Assembly: GCF_030324495.1 (NCBI RefSeq)
Contig: NZ_JACAGN010000001.1
Span: 62,001-126,000, forward strand
Source of the DNA: Myroides sp. 1354
GTDB lineage: Bacteria; Bacteroidota; Bacteroidia; Flavobacteriales; Flavobacteriaceae
Reading direction: 5' to 3'
Length of the DNA: 64,000 nt
The notes under the pieces are model-generated. The model did not search any database. It worked only from the letters and a program-made list of their open reading frames with translations, and was not told the DNA's origin. Below, piece by piece: positions 1 through 8,669 of this stretch. The position numbers were made by a program, and so were the translations under genes. How positions within the stretch are numbered: the stretch's first letter is position 1; the number at the start of each line of letters is the position of its first letter.

Positions 1-682
1 CTTTATCTCCTTCTCCAATTCGCTTGTAATCTTTAGCAGTAGGAAGCAATTGATATGATTGTCCATCTGTCAACACAAAACAGCTTAATTCTATTCCAGA
101 TAAAAATTCTTCAATAACCACTTTAGAACTCGCGTCACCAAATTTGGCGTCCACTAACATATTTTCTAATTCAGCCTTTGCTTCATCTAAGTTTTCAAGA
201 ATCACTACACCTTTTCCAGCAGCCAAACCGTCCGCTTTTAAAACGTAAGGTGCTTTTACTGTTTCTAAGAATTTTTTCCCTTCTTCAACCGTATCTTTTG
301 TAAAACTTTGATAAGCTGCAGTAGGAATTTGATGTCTGATCAAAAATTCTTTCGCAAAATCTTTACTTCCTTCTAATTGTGCCGCCTTTTTCGAAGGTCC
401 TATAACAGGAATATGTTGAATGGTGTCATCTTGTTTAAAAAAATCGACAATTCCCTTTACTAAAGGATCTTCTGGCCCAACCACGACCATGTCAATTTGA
501 TGCGTCAAAACCACTTGTTTTACAGCGTCAAAATCATTGGGGTCAATCGCAATATTTTGAGCGATTTGAGCAGTTCCCGCATTTCCAGGAGCTACAAACA
601 CAGCTTCACACTGTGGACTTTGTAACATCTTCCATGTAAGAGCATGTTCACGCCCACCTGAACCTAATAATAAAATTTTCAT
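1..682 (-). CDS. purD: Phosphoribosylamine--glycine ligase, N-terminal 227 residues (runs off left edge)
   Basis: PurD joins 5-phosphoribosylamine and glycine with ATP in the second step of de novo purine synthesis in the cytoplasm. The start is the ATG at 682-680 and the frame stays open to the window edge. The first residues form the family hallmark GSGGREHAL at about residues 7-15. They are followed by a PGNAGT segment, VGPEDPL in the N domain, and the start of the ATP-grasp domain (KADGLAAGKGV, where the Lys and Gly-rich loop bind ATP). The C-terminal half lies outside the window. It is a housekeeping gene with its own TAnnTTTG promoter motif, separated by a terminator from the upstream polysaccharide operon. 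Confidence 0.97.
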   Translation of the reverse strand, partial: MKILLLGSGGREHALTWKMLQSPQCEAVFVAPGNAGTAQIAQNIAIDPNDFDAVKQVVLTHQIDMVVVGPEDPLVKGIVDFFKQDDTIQHIPVIGPSKKAAQLEGSKDFAKEFLIRHQIPTAAYQSFTKDTVEEGKKFLETVKAPYVLKADGLAAGKGVVILENLDEAKAELENMLVDAKFGDASSKVVIEEFLSGIELSCFVLTDGQSYQLLPTAKDYKRIGEGDK

Positions 683-708
683 TACTTGTGTTGTTTGTTA
701 TTATGGTT

Positions 709-716
709 CAAAAATA
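709..716 (-). promoter_or_regulatory. Putative -7 element of the purD promoter
   Basis: The minus strand reads TATTTTTG, matching the Bacteroidota -7 consensus TAnnTTTG, with about 27 bases to the purD ATG. No clear TTG at the -33 position was found, so the assignment rests on the -7 element and its spacing. Confidence 0.4.
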
Positions 717-737
717 ATTATAAAAAAACGAATAAAG

Positions 738-772
738 AAAAAGTTCCTAAGAATAAGAAGGACAACTTTATA
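738..772 (-). terminator. Rho-independent terminator at the end of the polysaccharide operon
   Basis: An imperfect inverted repeat (arms around 739-748 and 757-768) sits 10-40 bases past the stop of the sugar transferase. On the minus strand a T-rich tract follows it. It would close the long polysaccharide operon before purD. Confidence 0.55.
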
Positions 773-780
773 AAAAGCAG

Positions 781-2130
781 TTAGTACGCTTTTTCTTCTC
801 CTGCAAAAACGTTGTAAACCGTCAAATAAATAATCTTTAAATCCAACAGAATGGACCAGTTTTCTAAGTAAAACAAATCGTATTTAAAGCGGTTGATAAT
901 ATCTCTGTCATTCTCTATTTCTCCCCTATATCCGTGTGTTTGTGCCATTCCTGTAATCCCCGGTTTAACCAAGTGTCTCAACATGAATCGACTCACGCGT
1001 TTGGAGTACATTTTGGTATGTACAACCATATGGGGGCGAGGTCCAACAATAGACATATCTCCTAAAAAGACATTGATAAACTGTGGAAACTCATCCAAGC
1101 TCGATTTGCGTAAAAAAGCTCCAATCTTCGTAATGCGTTGGTCATTTCGCGTGGCTTGTTGTTTGTCGCTATCGTCGTTCATACGCATAGACCTAAACTT
1201 ATAACACCAAAATTCCTCATCGTTTAATCCTGTTCTTTTTTGTTTGAAAAAAACAGGTCCTTTTGATTCTCTTTTAATCAAAATAGCAATGACAGGAACT
1301 AACCAAGACAAAATGAACACAATAACAGCAATTGAAAAAACGAGGTCAAATAAGCGTTTAACCAATTTGTTATAGGGTTTATCTAATGGAATTACGCGTC
1401 TTGGAACTACGGGAATTAAATCGTAGTATTCAATCCTCAAATGATTGTTTAAAATATCTTTTTGCGTGGGTACATAACGCACTGTAATCATGCTATTATC
1501 TGCAAATTCAAGGAATTCTAAAAAGTTCTTCTCTTTTGTAAAAGAGAATTGTATGAAAAGCTCATCGACAATATGCTGTGATAGATATTGCTTCAAGTCT
1601 TCTAAACTTTCATCCTCTAAATTGAAAAAGTGATTATTAATGCGATAACCTAAATCTTTTCGCTTTAACAATACGGACTTTAAATTGCTAATTTCTCGTC
1701 CATTCCCCAAGAGGACAATATTTCTAAAGTTTCCTCCTAAGAATTTACGGATGTACTTCAACAAAAAGAAAATAGTAAATTTTACTGTACAAATAATAAC
1801 AAAAATAGAGATGCCATATCCTATTAGCTCTTTAATTTCAGCAAATCGGTCAAATATACCGTTATAAGACGCGACCAAAATGAATTGGAAGACAAATTGT
1901 TTAAACACCTTCTCCGCAACGCGAACTGTTTTGGTATGTCTATAAACGTCATAGTATCCACTTAATCCTGCTGCGATCAACCAACCTATTGACAATACAA
2001 TATGAAACAAATAATGCTGCTCAGTAAATGTGGAAAACCACACCTGAGCCATACCGTTGATTGTAATTAAATCAATACACGTAGTTAACGGACGTATTAA
2101 ATAAGAATACCTACCTGCTTTTTTACTCAT
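781..2130 (-). CDS. Exopolysaccharide polyprenyl glycosylphosphotransferase (WcaJ/WbaP-type initiating sugar transferase)
   Basis: This inner-membrane enzyme should transfer a sugar-1-phosphate from a nucleotide sugar to undecaprenyl phosphate, the first step of capsule or O-unit assembly. It has 449 residues. Several hydrophobic segments lie within about residues 10-130, then a soluble Rossmann-like domain (LLGNGREIS), then a hydrophobic helix at about 262-285. The catalytic bacterial sugar transferase domain follows, with signature segments FKQKRTGLN, YKFRSM, LRKSSLDEFPQ and GDMSIVGPRPH, and KPGITGMAQ near the end. It is the last gene of the operon and overlaps the upstream epimerase gene by one base. 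The sugar specificity cannot be read from the sequence. Confidence 0.93.
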   Translation of the reverse strand: MSKKAGRYSYLIRPLTTCIDLITINGMAQVWFSTFTEQHYLFHIVLSIGWLIAAGLSGYYDVYRHTKTVRVAEKVFKQFVFQFILVASYNGIFDRFAEIKELIGYGISIFVIICTVKFTIFFLLKYIRKFLGGNFRNIVLLGNGREISNLKSVLLKRKDLGYRINNHFFNLEDESLEDLKQYLSQHIVDELFIQFSFTKEKNFLEFLEFADNSMITVRYVPTQKDILNNHLRIEYYDLIPVVPRRVIPLDKPYNKLVKRLFDLVFSIAVIVFILSWLVPVIAILIKRESKGPVFFKQKRTGLNDEEFWCYKFRSMRMNDDSDKQQATRNDQRITKIGAFLRKSSLDEFPQFINVFLGDMSIVGPRPHMVVHTKMYSKRVSRFMLRHLVKPGITGMAQTHGYRGEIENDRDIINRFKYDLFYLENWSILLDLKIIYLTVYNVFAGEEKAY

Positions 2131-3113
2131 TAATAAATGTAGTTTGAAAAATCTTTGTGTTCTTCTTTTGCCAAATCAGCAGCTGTAAAGGACTTAAAAT
2201 AATCCAATGTGCGCTGCATTCCCTCTGCTCTCCCAATCTTTGGTGTCCATCCCAAGATTGTTTTTGCCTTGGTTATATCAGGACAACGCTGTAACGGGTC
2301 ATTTATTGGCAAATCTTTGTAAATTATTTTCTGATCACTTTGGGTCAGGCGAATAATCTCTTGGGCGAAATCCAAAATTGTAATTTCATCTGGATTACCA
2401 ATATTTACAGGCAGATGATAATCAGACAATAACAAGCGATAGATTCCTTCTACCTGATCCTCTACATAACAAAAAGAACGGGTCTGTTGTCCATCGCCAA
2501 AAACCGTCAAATCTTCACCTCGTAATGCTTGTCCAATAAAGGCTGGAATTACTCTACCGTCATTCAGTCGCATTCGAGGTCCATAGGTATTAAATATACG
2601 CACAATACGCGTCTCTAAGCCGTGAAAAGTATGATAAGCCATGGTCATGGATTCCTGAAAGCGCTTTGCTTCATCGTAAACTCCTCTTGGCCCTATACTA
2701 TTGACATTGCCATAATACTCTTCCGTTTGGGGATGAACTAAAGGGTCACCATATATTTCAGAGGTTGAGGCAATTAAAATGCGCGCATTTTTTACTCGAG
2801 CCAACCCCAACAAATTATGTGTTCCCAAAGAACCTACTTTCAAGGTTTGAATTGGAATTTTCAAATAATCAATCGGACTAGCTGGAGAGGCAAAGTGTAA
2901 GATATAGTCTAAATCACCAGGCACATGTACAAATTTAGTTACATCGTGGTGGTAGAACTCAAAATGAGAATCCGCAAACAGATGTTCAATATTTTTTAAA
3001 TCACCCGTAATTAAATTATCCATTCCAATTACATAAAAGCCTTCTGCAAGAAAGCGATCGCATAGATGAGAGCCCAAAAAGCCCGCAGCACCCGTTATTA
3101 AAATGCGTTTCAT
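2130..3113 (-). CDS. NAD-dependent epimerase/dehydratase, UDP-glucuronate decarboxylase (UXS) type
   Basis: This is an extended short-chain dehydrogenase of 327 residues. The NAD-binding motif GAAGFLG is at residues 8-14, and the catalytic pair is Tyr146 and Lys150 in YDEAK. The [10 protein letters not shown] and [13 protein letters not shown] segments are typical of UDP-glucuronate decarboxylases, which make UDP-xylose or UDP-4-keto-pentose. It would supply a nucleotide sugar to the surrounding polysaccharide locus. Its start overlaps the stop of the preceding WecG-like gene by four bases (ATGA), indicating translational coupling. A related 4,6-dehydratase activity is possible, but the UXS-like motifs are favoured. 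Confidence 0.85.
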   Translation of the reverse strand: MKRILITGAAGFLGSHLCDRFLAEGFYVIGMDNLITGDLKNIEHLFADSHFEFYHHDVTKFVHVPGDLDYILHFASPASPIDYLKIPIQTLKVGSLGTHNLLGLARVKNARILIASTSEIYGDPLVHPQTEEYYGNVNSIGPRGVYDEAKRFQESMTMAYHTFHGLETRIVRIFNTYGPRMRLNDGRVIPAFIGQALRGEDLTVFGDGQQTRSFCYVEDQVEGIYRLLLSDYHLPVNIGNPDEITILDFAQEIIRLTQSDQKIIYKDLPINDPLQRCPDITKAKTILGWTPKIGRAEGMQRTLDYFKSFTAADLAKEEHKDFSNYIY

Positions 3114-3853
3114 TTCTTCTGTATTAATTCTTTTACTATTAGCCCAAGAAACTTGCCATTATCGACAAAACTTCTTTTCCACATGCGTTTTGGTTCTTGT
3201 AAAAAACGATAAAACCATTCCATTCCTATTTTTTGCATCCATTGAGGGGCTCGTTTTACTTTACCAGAAATCACGTCAAAACTTCCGCCAACTCCCATAA
3301 TAAAACCAACGGAACGAAGTGCATCTTTATACGTAGACAGGAATATCTCCTTTTTTGGAGAGCTCATCGCAACAAAAAGATAGGTCGATTGACTTTCTAC
3401 AATAGATGCAACAATATCGCGCTCTTCTTTCGCTGTAAAATACCCATTTCGATATCCCCCGATTATGCCTTCTCCATATTTTTCGGAATAAATCCTCGCC
3501 ACTTCCGTTACAACGTCTTCTTTTGCACCCAACAAAAATATTTTCTCTCCTCTATCACTGGCATTTTTAACCAAATGATCAAAGAGATCAATACCTGCTA
3601 CTCGTTCTTTTAGTGGTTTTCCCAATATTTTTGAGGCCCAAACAACAGCCATCCCATCCGCATTCACTAAATCAGCCTTGCGGATGCTTTCTTTCAATTC
3701 TGCATCCTGTTGCATATTAACCAACTTGGCAGCATTGACTACTATATGCAATATAGGTTGTTTATTATCAATCGATTCATTGATAATAGCAATAGTTTCA
3801 GACATCGTTAAATTAGCAATATCTATATCAAAAAAGTGTTGTGTCGCTTTCAC
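3110..3853 (-). CDS. WecG/TagA/CpsF family glycosyltransferase
   Basis: This 247-residue protein belongs to glycosyltransferase family 26, whose members add N-acetylmannosaminuronic acid, N-acetylmannosamine or glucose to a lipid-linked sugar on the cytoplasmic face of the membrane. Characteristic segments are [10 protein letters not shown], the [13 protein letters not shown] block near residue 66, [10 protein letters not shown], the [11 protein letters not shown] nucleotide-binding-like strand, and [10 protein letters not shown]. The length is typical of the family. It sits between a Wzy-like membrane protein and the UXS-like epimerase and should add the second or a later sugar of the repeat unit. 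Confidence 0.88.
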   Translation of the reverse strand: MKATQHFFDIDIANLTMSETIAIINESIDNKQPILHIVVNAAKLVNMQQDAELKESIRKADLVNADGMAVVWASKILGKPLKERVAGIDLFDHLVKNASDRGEKIFLLGAKEDVVTEVARIYSEKYGEGIIGGYRNGYFTAKEERDIVASIVESQSTYLFVAMSSPKKEIFLSTYKDALRSVGFIMGVGGSFDVISGKVKRAPQWMQKIGMEWFYRFLQEPKRMWKRSFVDNGKFLGLIVKELIQKK

Positions 3854-3856
3854 TAA

Positions 3857-5059
3857 TTAGTCTATTTTTTTTACTATTTCTCCGTTATTTATTAAAAATA
3901 AAACCCAAAGTATAAAAAATATGGATGAAAAATTAACAAATAACTGTCCTGCAAAAATACTAATTATTAAAATACTCAAATAGCAAAAAAAGATATATTG
4001 TTTTGTTTCCTTCTCCTTTGGATGTATCAATCCCCCTTTATAATATAAATATACTACACAAATCGAGCCAATTCCACCACAGAAAACATATAAATCCACT
4101 AGACTCATTTCAAACAAGCCTTGATTCCATAATTTTCCTCCAAAAAGATAATTACTCCCTTGCCATTTTTCAAAATACACAACGGCTTTCTCCTTGAAGA
4201 TTTCATTTCTAAAACTCATTAAACTTGTCAACCATCCATGTTCTTGATAAATCGATTGGAATAATAGATAAGTAGAATTTAATCTTGTCATAATTTGATC
4301 CCTAAACAAGACAAGCACAACGCCTATAAGCGTTATAATACCATAGAATAGACGCTTTTTATACACTTGATGTACCCAACAGACATACACAAAAAAGAAT
4401 CCGTTAAACAAATAAATTCCCTTGGTTCCGATTATAAAAGAACTACATAAAATGACAAAGAAAATCCAAGGTCTCACCTTGGGCTGTCTATACGTATAAT
4501 AGTAACTCAAACAAATACTGCCTATAAAGAAGTAGGTCGCAGTAATTGATTTGTGGAGCACACCCGTATAGCCAAATCGCAAACCACCGCGATACGTTTT
4601 AAACAAGGGAATATCAAAAAGAATTCCCAAAAGTACAGAGAAACAAACGGCTAATATTACGCCAATTGTAAAGTACAGCATAAAAGTCAGCTTACTTGAC
4701 GTACCATGTCTGTGTAAAGTTTGGAAAAAAAAGGCGATGATAATTCCTCCACCATACAACATCCATTCTCGGGATACCTCCCCCCAAGGAATTTCTCGCC
4801 AAGAACCATGTAAGGTAAGCTGCCCCAAAAAAACAAGAATACCCAAACCAAATAGTCCATACAAGGGCAAATACACTTTGCGTTGGAATAAAACCACGAT
4901 CATCAACAAGAGAAAAAGAGACTTAATCCCTTTTGCTACAACTAAAAATGTGGTTATTTCTGGGCCAGTTAACCATCGCGTACCGATGAAATCTAAAATT
5001 AATTGCAGGACTATAAATAGTCCGCTAATAATGATTAATCTGTCGTTTTGTTTCTCCAA
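3857..5059 (-). CDS. Multi-pass membrane protein, Wzy/O-antigen-ligase-like (first of three in a row)
   Basis: The 400-residue protein consists mostly of hydrophobic helices, about ten, separated by short basic loops. A larger hydrophilic loop rich in aromatic residues (YQEHGWLTSLMSFRNEIFKE) lies in the C-terminal half, followed by a segment resembling the Wzy_C arrangement. This matches polysaccharide polymerases or O-antigen ligases, which polymerise or transfer undecaprenyl-linked repeat units on the periplasmic face. Such proteins are poorly conserved in sequence, so the call rests on topology and neighbourhood. The start overlaps the upstream paralogous gene by 25 bases. Confidence 0.6.
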   Translation of the reverse strand: MEKQNDRLIIISGLFIVLQLILDFIGTRWLTGPEITTFLVVAKGIKSLFLLLMIVVLFQRKVYLPLYGLFGLGILVFLGQLTLHGSWREIPWGEVSREWMLYGGGIIIAFFFQTLHRHGTSSKLTFMLYFTIGVILAVCFSVLLGILFDIPLFKTYRGGLRFGYTGVLHKSITATYFFIGSICLSYYYTYRQPKVRPWIFFVILCSSFIIGTKGIYLFNGFFFVYVCWVHQVYKKRLFYGIITLIGVVLVLFRDQIMTRLNSTYLLFQSIYQEHGWLTSLMSFRNEIFKEKAVVYFEKWQGSNYLFGGKLWNQGLFEMSLVDLYVFCGGIGSICVVYLYYKGGLIHPKEKETKQYIFFCYLSILIISIFAGQLFVNFSSIFFILWVLFLINNGEIVKKID

Positions 5060-6297
5060 CTTAAAAAGGTAAATAGATTCCCAAAAAACGCAAAAAAGAT
5101 AATATTAGTATTCAGATACAGAACAGAATCAAAGATACAAGAAATGGAAATAGCCGCTATGAGACAAAAATAGATAACGTCCTTGTGCATTAAAGCTAAT
5201 CGCAATTGATAGCCCAAATAGAACACGAAACAGCCCAATCCCAATAGTCCATACTCCAATAAAAAAGATAAATACTGATTATGTGGCCCATATCCAGATT
5301 CAAGTGCATAGGTGAGATCCTCTTCCTTATAGGCTTTTAAAACCTCCTCATCTTCACTTCCTGACCCATAGCCTAAAAGCGGTCTTTGCATGGCATGCTC
5401 ATAGATAGCCTCCCAACGAGACACTCGACTATCATTCACATGCTGATCGTCATAAAGTGTTCCCTTATTATCGTTAAGTTCCCAAATTAATTGATCCGTC
5501 ATGCGTTCATAAATATAAGTATCTTTAAGTGCAACAATTCCTACAGAAGTAAGCACAACTACTGCCATAACCAATCCCACAAGTAAGGCCTTACTCCTTC
5601 CATACAGTCGTTTTCCTAGTTGTAGGAAATGGTACATTCCATATAGACCTAAAAGCAAGTATACAGCTCTAGAATTTAAAAATACAATACAAAGAATCAA
5701 AATGAAATTAAAAATCGCTTTCATCAATGTATTCTTCCAATAATTTGATTCGTTGAGAATGACAAGAGCGAAAATACAATAAGTACCCAATAAAGTTGGG
5801 TGAAATTTTAAAAATGAAGCAAATTCATGATACGTATAATAATATCCAAATAAATCTTCTTCAATTACCCAAGCTCCTTTTGACAGAAAATAGCTGTAGA
5901 AATTGTGTCCGAGTAAAATAACACTACTGATTAAACAACCATAGACAAAGTATTTCATCGCTTTTTCTCGAATTGCATATAACACCTCAAATGGGGCACA
6001 AATAAACAGAAGAGGAACTAAGATATAGGATAAATAATTTTCAAATAAACGCACCGCTCTACTAAGATGGTCCGTATACAACAAACCGAAGAGCAACAAA
6101 ACAACAATAAAAAAGGTGGTCCCAAAAATAGTTTTACCTATATTAGTTATCGTCCACGAAGGGCGTTGTCCATTTCGAATTAAATAAACCACCATTGATA
6201 CAGCAAAAAGAGCCATCGCGACGTTGCCTAATTTCGTATAAATAGGCGTCACAATTCCGAAAAAAGCTGCGGCGTATAAAACAAGTTTTCTATCCAT
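5035..6297 (-). CDS. O-antigen ligase / Wzy family membrane protein
   Basis: This 420-residue multi-pass protein is the clearest member of the O-antigen ligase superfamily in the window. After several helices it has NSRAVYLLLGLYG. A large periplasmic loop contains RVSRWEAIYEHA, PLLGYGSGSE and GYGPHNQYLSFLLEYG, the Arg/His/Asn-rich pattern of Wzy_C domains. It should polymerise or ligate lipid-linked glycans at the periplasmic face of the inner membrane. It lies between two other Wzy-like genes and overlaps both, which implies a single transcript. Confidence 0.8.
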   Translation of the reverse strand: MDRKLVLYAAAFFGIVTPIYTKLGNVAMALFAVSMVVYLIRNGQRPSWTITNIGKTIFGTTFFIVVLLLFGLLYTDHLSRAVRLFENYLSYILVPLLFICAPFEVLYAIREKAMKYFVYGCLISSVILLGHNFYSYFLSKGAWVIEEDLFGYYYTYHEFASFLKFHPTLLGTYCIFALVILNESNYWKNTLMKAIFNFILILCIVFLNSRAVYLLLGLYGMYHFLQLGKRLYGRSKALLVGLVMAVVVLTSVGIVALKDTYIYERMTDQLIWELNDNKGTLYDDQHVNDSRVSRWEAIYEHAMQRPLLGYGSGSEDEEVLKAYKEEDLTYALESGYGPHNQYLSFLLEYGLLGLGCFVFYLGYQLRLALMHKDVIYFCLIAAISISCIFDSVLYLNTNIIFFAFFGNLFTFLSWRNKTTD

Positions 6298-7525
6298 TTG
6301 ATTTTTTATAATAGGCTAAAGACAAAACAAAGCCAATAAATATACCTGCAATACCTGAATTAAAAATATGACCTGACAGACAAGACAAAACAACAAGAAT
6401 TAAACAGCAGATAAAGCTTAATTTTGCATAAGCAAAAACCGTACAATTTTTCATCAGCTTTACAATATTCAAGCTGTACACGACCAATAATCCGCAAAAA
6501 ATAAAAACGCCTACGTAGCCATAGGTAAATAAAATATCGAGAATATCTATTTCAATTTTTTGATTTGCTAATTCTTCAAACCTATAATTACCAACGCCAA
6601 TCCACTGCTCAAACGTTGTATAACTCGCTTCAAATATAGGGATCATCTCTGCTAAAAAGATATTTCTACTAGATAAAATAAATGTAACAAAATCCATTTT
6701 ATGCCAGAAATATAGATAACGATTCATAATGGCCGACTGTTGTATAAATACCGTAATTCCACCACAAAAAAGAAGAGCAATCCCTCCTCCGTACAACAAT
6801 CGATTTCTCGTTTTCTTATTTCTAATATCAAATGCAGTTGTACTGCCAATAATCAAAATATGCACTAAAACAATACCCAACAGCCCTGTCTTTGAACTAA
6901 TCAGAAGTCCTAATAAGAAACTGACTAATCCGTATAGTACAAAGAATTTCCAATTCTTATTGATCACCCAATAGTAATAGGCTAAAATACACGAGAGAAT
7001 AATAAGTAAGGCTGAAATCTCATTCCCAGCAATAAACCAACCTCTGGAGCCAATATTGCCATTCGTATACATAGGATAAGCTAATCCTACCAATTTCAAG
7101 CTTAAATTAAAGGCTAATATCCAATAGGATAATTTAATCCAAACAAAATATTTTGGAATTTCATATCTATTTACTGTGGAAAAGACTACTTGAAAGTAGA
7201 AAAAAGCAATGACAATAATTAAATACTTAAAAGCGAATATTAGATCTTGAATAATGACTTTCCAATCTATCATTCCCTTGAGCCATTGCACACAAGAAGG
7301 AAAAATCATATAGCCGAACAAAGCAAACACCATAAGGAGGTATTTTGGTGTTTTTACTAATCGAAGTACAAATAAACCAACAATCCCCAATTTGTAAATT
7401 TGACTAATTGAAAAAGGAGTAGATATATTATTTTCATAGAGCAAACCATTGACGGAATCAATGATTAAAATGGGCAATAATAAAGCCCAAATAATTACAT
7501 CTATATCTTGAATTTTTATCTTCAA
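6290..7525 (-). CDS. Multi-pass membrane protein, Wzy/O-antigen-ligase-like
   Basis: This 411-residue protein has about ten to twelve predicted membrane helices. The mid-region (ISALLIILSCILAYYY, then GLLISSKTGLLGI) and the C-terminal loop carrying FEQWIGVGNYRFEELA, followed by LDILFTYGYVGVFIF, resemble the PlxGxGxxxF and gxxGhhhF pattern of oligosaccharide polymerases. Together with its two downstream neighbours it makes three consecutive polymerase or ligase candidates, which is more than one Wzy-dependent pathway needs. Which one polymerises the repeat unit cannot be told from sequence. Confidence 0.65.
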   Translation of the reverse strand: MKIKIQDIDVIIWALLLPILIIDSVNGLLYENNISTPFSISQIYKLGIVGLFVLRLVKTPKYLLMVFALFGYMIFPSCVQWLKGMIDWKVIIQDLIFAFKYLIIVIAFFYFQVVFSTVNRYEIPKYFVWIKLSYWILAFNLSLKLVGLAYPMYTNGNIGSRGWFIAGNEISALLIILSCILAYYYWVINKNWKFFVLYGLVSFLLGLLISSKTGLLGIVLVHILIIGSTTAFDIRNKKTRNRLLYGGGIALLFCGGITVFIQQSAIMNRYLYFWHKMDFVTFILSSRNIFLAEMIPIFEASYTTFEQWIGVGNYRFEELANQKIEIDILDILFTYGYVGVFIFCGLLVVYSLNIVKLMKNCTVFAYAKLSFICCLILVVLSCLSGHIFNSGIAGIFIGFVLSLAYYKKSNG

Positions 7526-7537
7526 CTTCTATCGTCT

Positions 7538-8659
7538 TTACATCAGCTTACGCAGCACAGTTAATTCTTTTTCTCCTTGTTTCATCCAATTCATTTCCTC
7601 CATACTTGCTCGGCCTCTCTCTACCAATGCTTGTAGTTGTCTTTCATTATTTGAAATTAAAACAATCGACTCGGCTAATTCTTCTAGATTATCACCTAAT
7701 AATCCCGTTGTATTGTTTTCAATAAATTCAGGAATAGCAGAATTGTAATTGCTAATGGTCAATAATCTTGCTGCCATAGCTTCACACATGATTACTCCTT
7801 GGGAATCAAAACGAGAAAAAGCCAAAAATTGACCATACTTCGAAAACAAAGTAGGTAATTCCTCTCTTTCGATAAAACTATCTATAATTTGAATGCGCTT
7901 TTCAAGGTTATATTTTCGAATTAAATCTTCATACGTTTTTTTCAAATGACCTTTTCCATAAATATCTAAGGTATATGGCTCTGGTAAAAAACGCATCAAT
8001 TCTATTGCCATATCCACCCCATACTTGGGATCTGATAAGGGGCGTATTGTTATTAGATTATACCTTGTATTATAATCAAAAGGAACATCAAATAATTCAG
8101 TATCAATCCCATTTGGTATGGCATAAAAATGTTCAAACTTGCGGTTGAATATTTTTTCTGTATGGTTTTTCATCCACTTAGAAGGAGTCATCATGACGTA
8201 TGAATCAAATGTACTAATCTGATTCAAAAAGCGCTTCATCGCTCTATAGTTCCAAATTTGCACATAAAGATACTTACAAATCCCCTTCAATGACCAAGTA
8301 AAATCGTATAGATATTCTGGATAAACCAACACATCTGCTCCATGGATATAGATGGCTGTTCGATATCGGTGTTTCATTATCGTTTTGTATAAACGGTAAC
8401 CTCCATTTGCCAAAGGATAATGATTGAGTAGATGTAGATACAACACATCGTAATCCTTTAATTTATCTTCAATGACCTTAGCCGTATCTTCTATCACATT
8501 TATCCCTTGATAGGTATAAGTAGCAGCACTACTGGCTGGAACTAAAATCGTTACTTCTATATTTTGAGATTGAAAGTACAACGCCCGAACATGGACAAAC
8601 ATGTGATTATAGGGTTGATTTTCTTTTGGATACCTAGAAGTAATAATGGCTAATTTCAT
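7538..8659 (-). CDS. GT4-type glycosyltransferase (GT-B fold)
   Basis: This 373-residue GT-B enzyme belongs to the glycosyltransferase group 1 family. The N-terminal domain starts with IITSRYPKENQ and contains YIHGADV. The C-terminal nucleotide-sugar-binding domain shows YDIYGKGHLK-like strands and the donor-binding EX7E region in GVIMCEAMAA followed by PEFIENNTTGLL. It should add one sugar of the repeat unit from a nucleotide donor on the cytoplasmic face of the membrane. It is spaced 10 bases from asnB upstream and 12 from the Wzy-like gene downstream, so it is part of the same operon. Confidence 0.88.
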   Translation of the reverse strand: MKLAIITSRYPKENQPYNHMFVHVRALYFQSQNIEVTILVPASSAATYTYQGINVIEDTAKVIEDKLKDYDVLYLHLLNHYPLANGGYRLYKTIMKHRYRTAIYIHGADVLVYPEYLYDFTWSLKGICKYLYVQIWNYRAMKRFLNQISTFDSYVMMTPSKWMKNHTEKIFNRKFEHFYAIPNGIDTELFDVPFDYNTRYNLITIRPLSDPKYGVDMAIELMRFLPEPYTLDIYGKGHLKKTYEDLIRKYNLEKRIQIIDSFIEREELPTLFSKYGQFLAFSRFDSQGVIMCEAMAARLLTISNYNSAIPEFIENNTTGLLGDNLEELAESIVLISNNERQLQALVERGRASMEEMNWMKQGEKELTVLRKLM

Positions 8660-8669
8660 GAATTATAAT

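Noticed and set aside
893..1204. Plus-strand open frame inside the sugar transferase gene
   Set aside because: It is antisense to a well-conserved catalytic domain and has no recognisable product; the same applies to the other frames opposite real genes.
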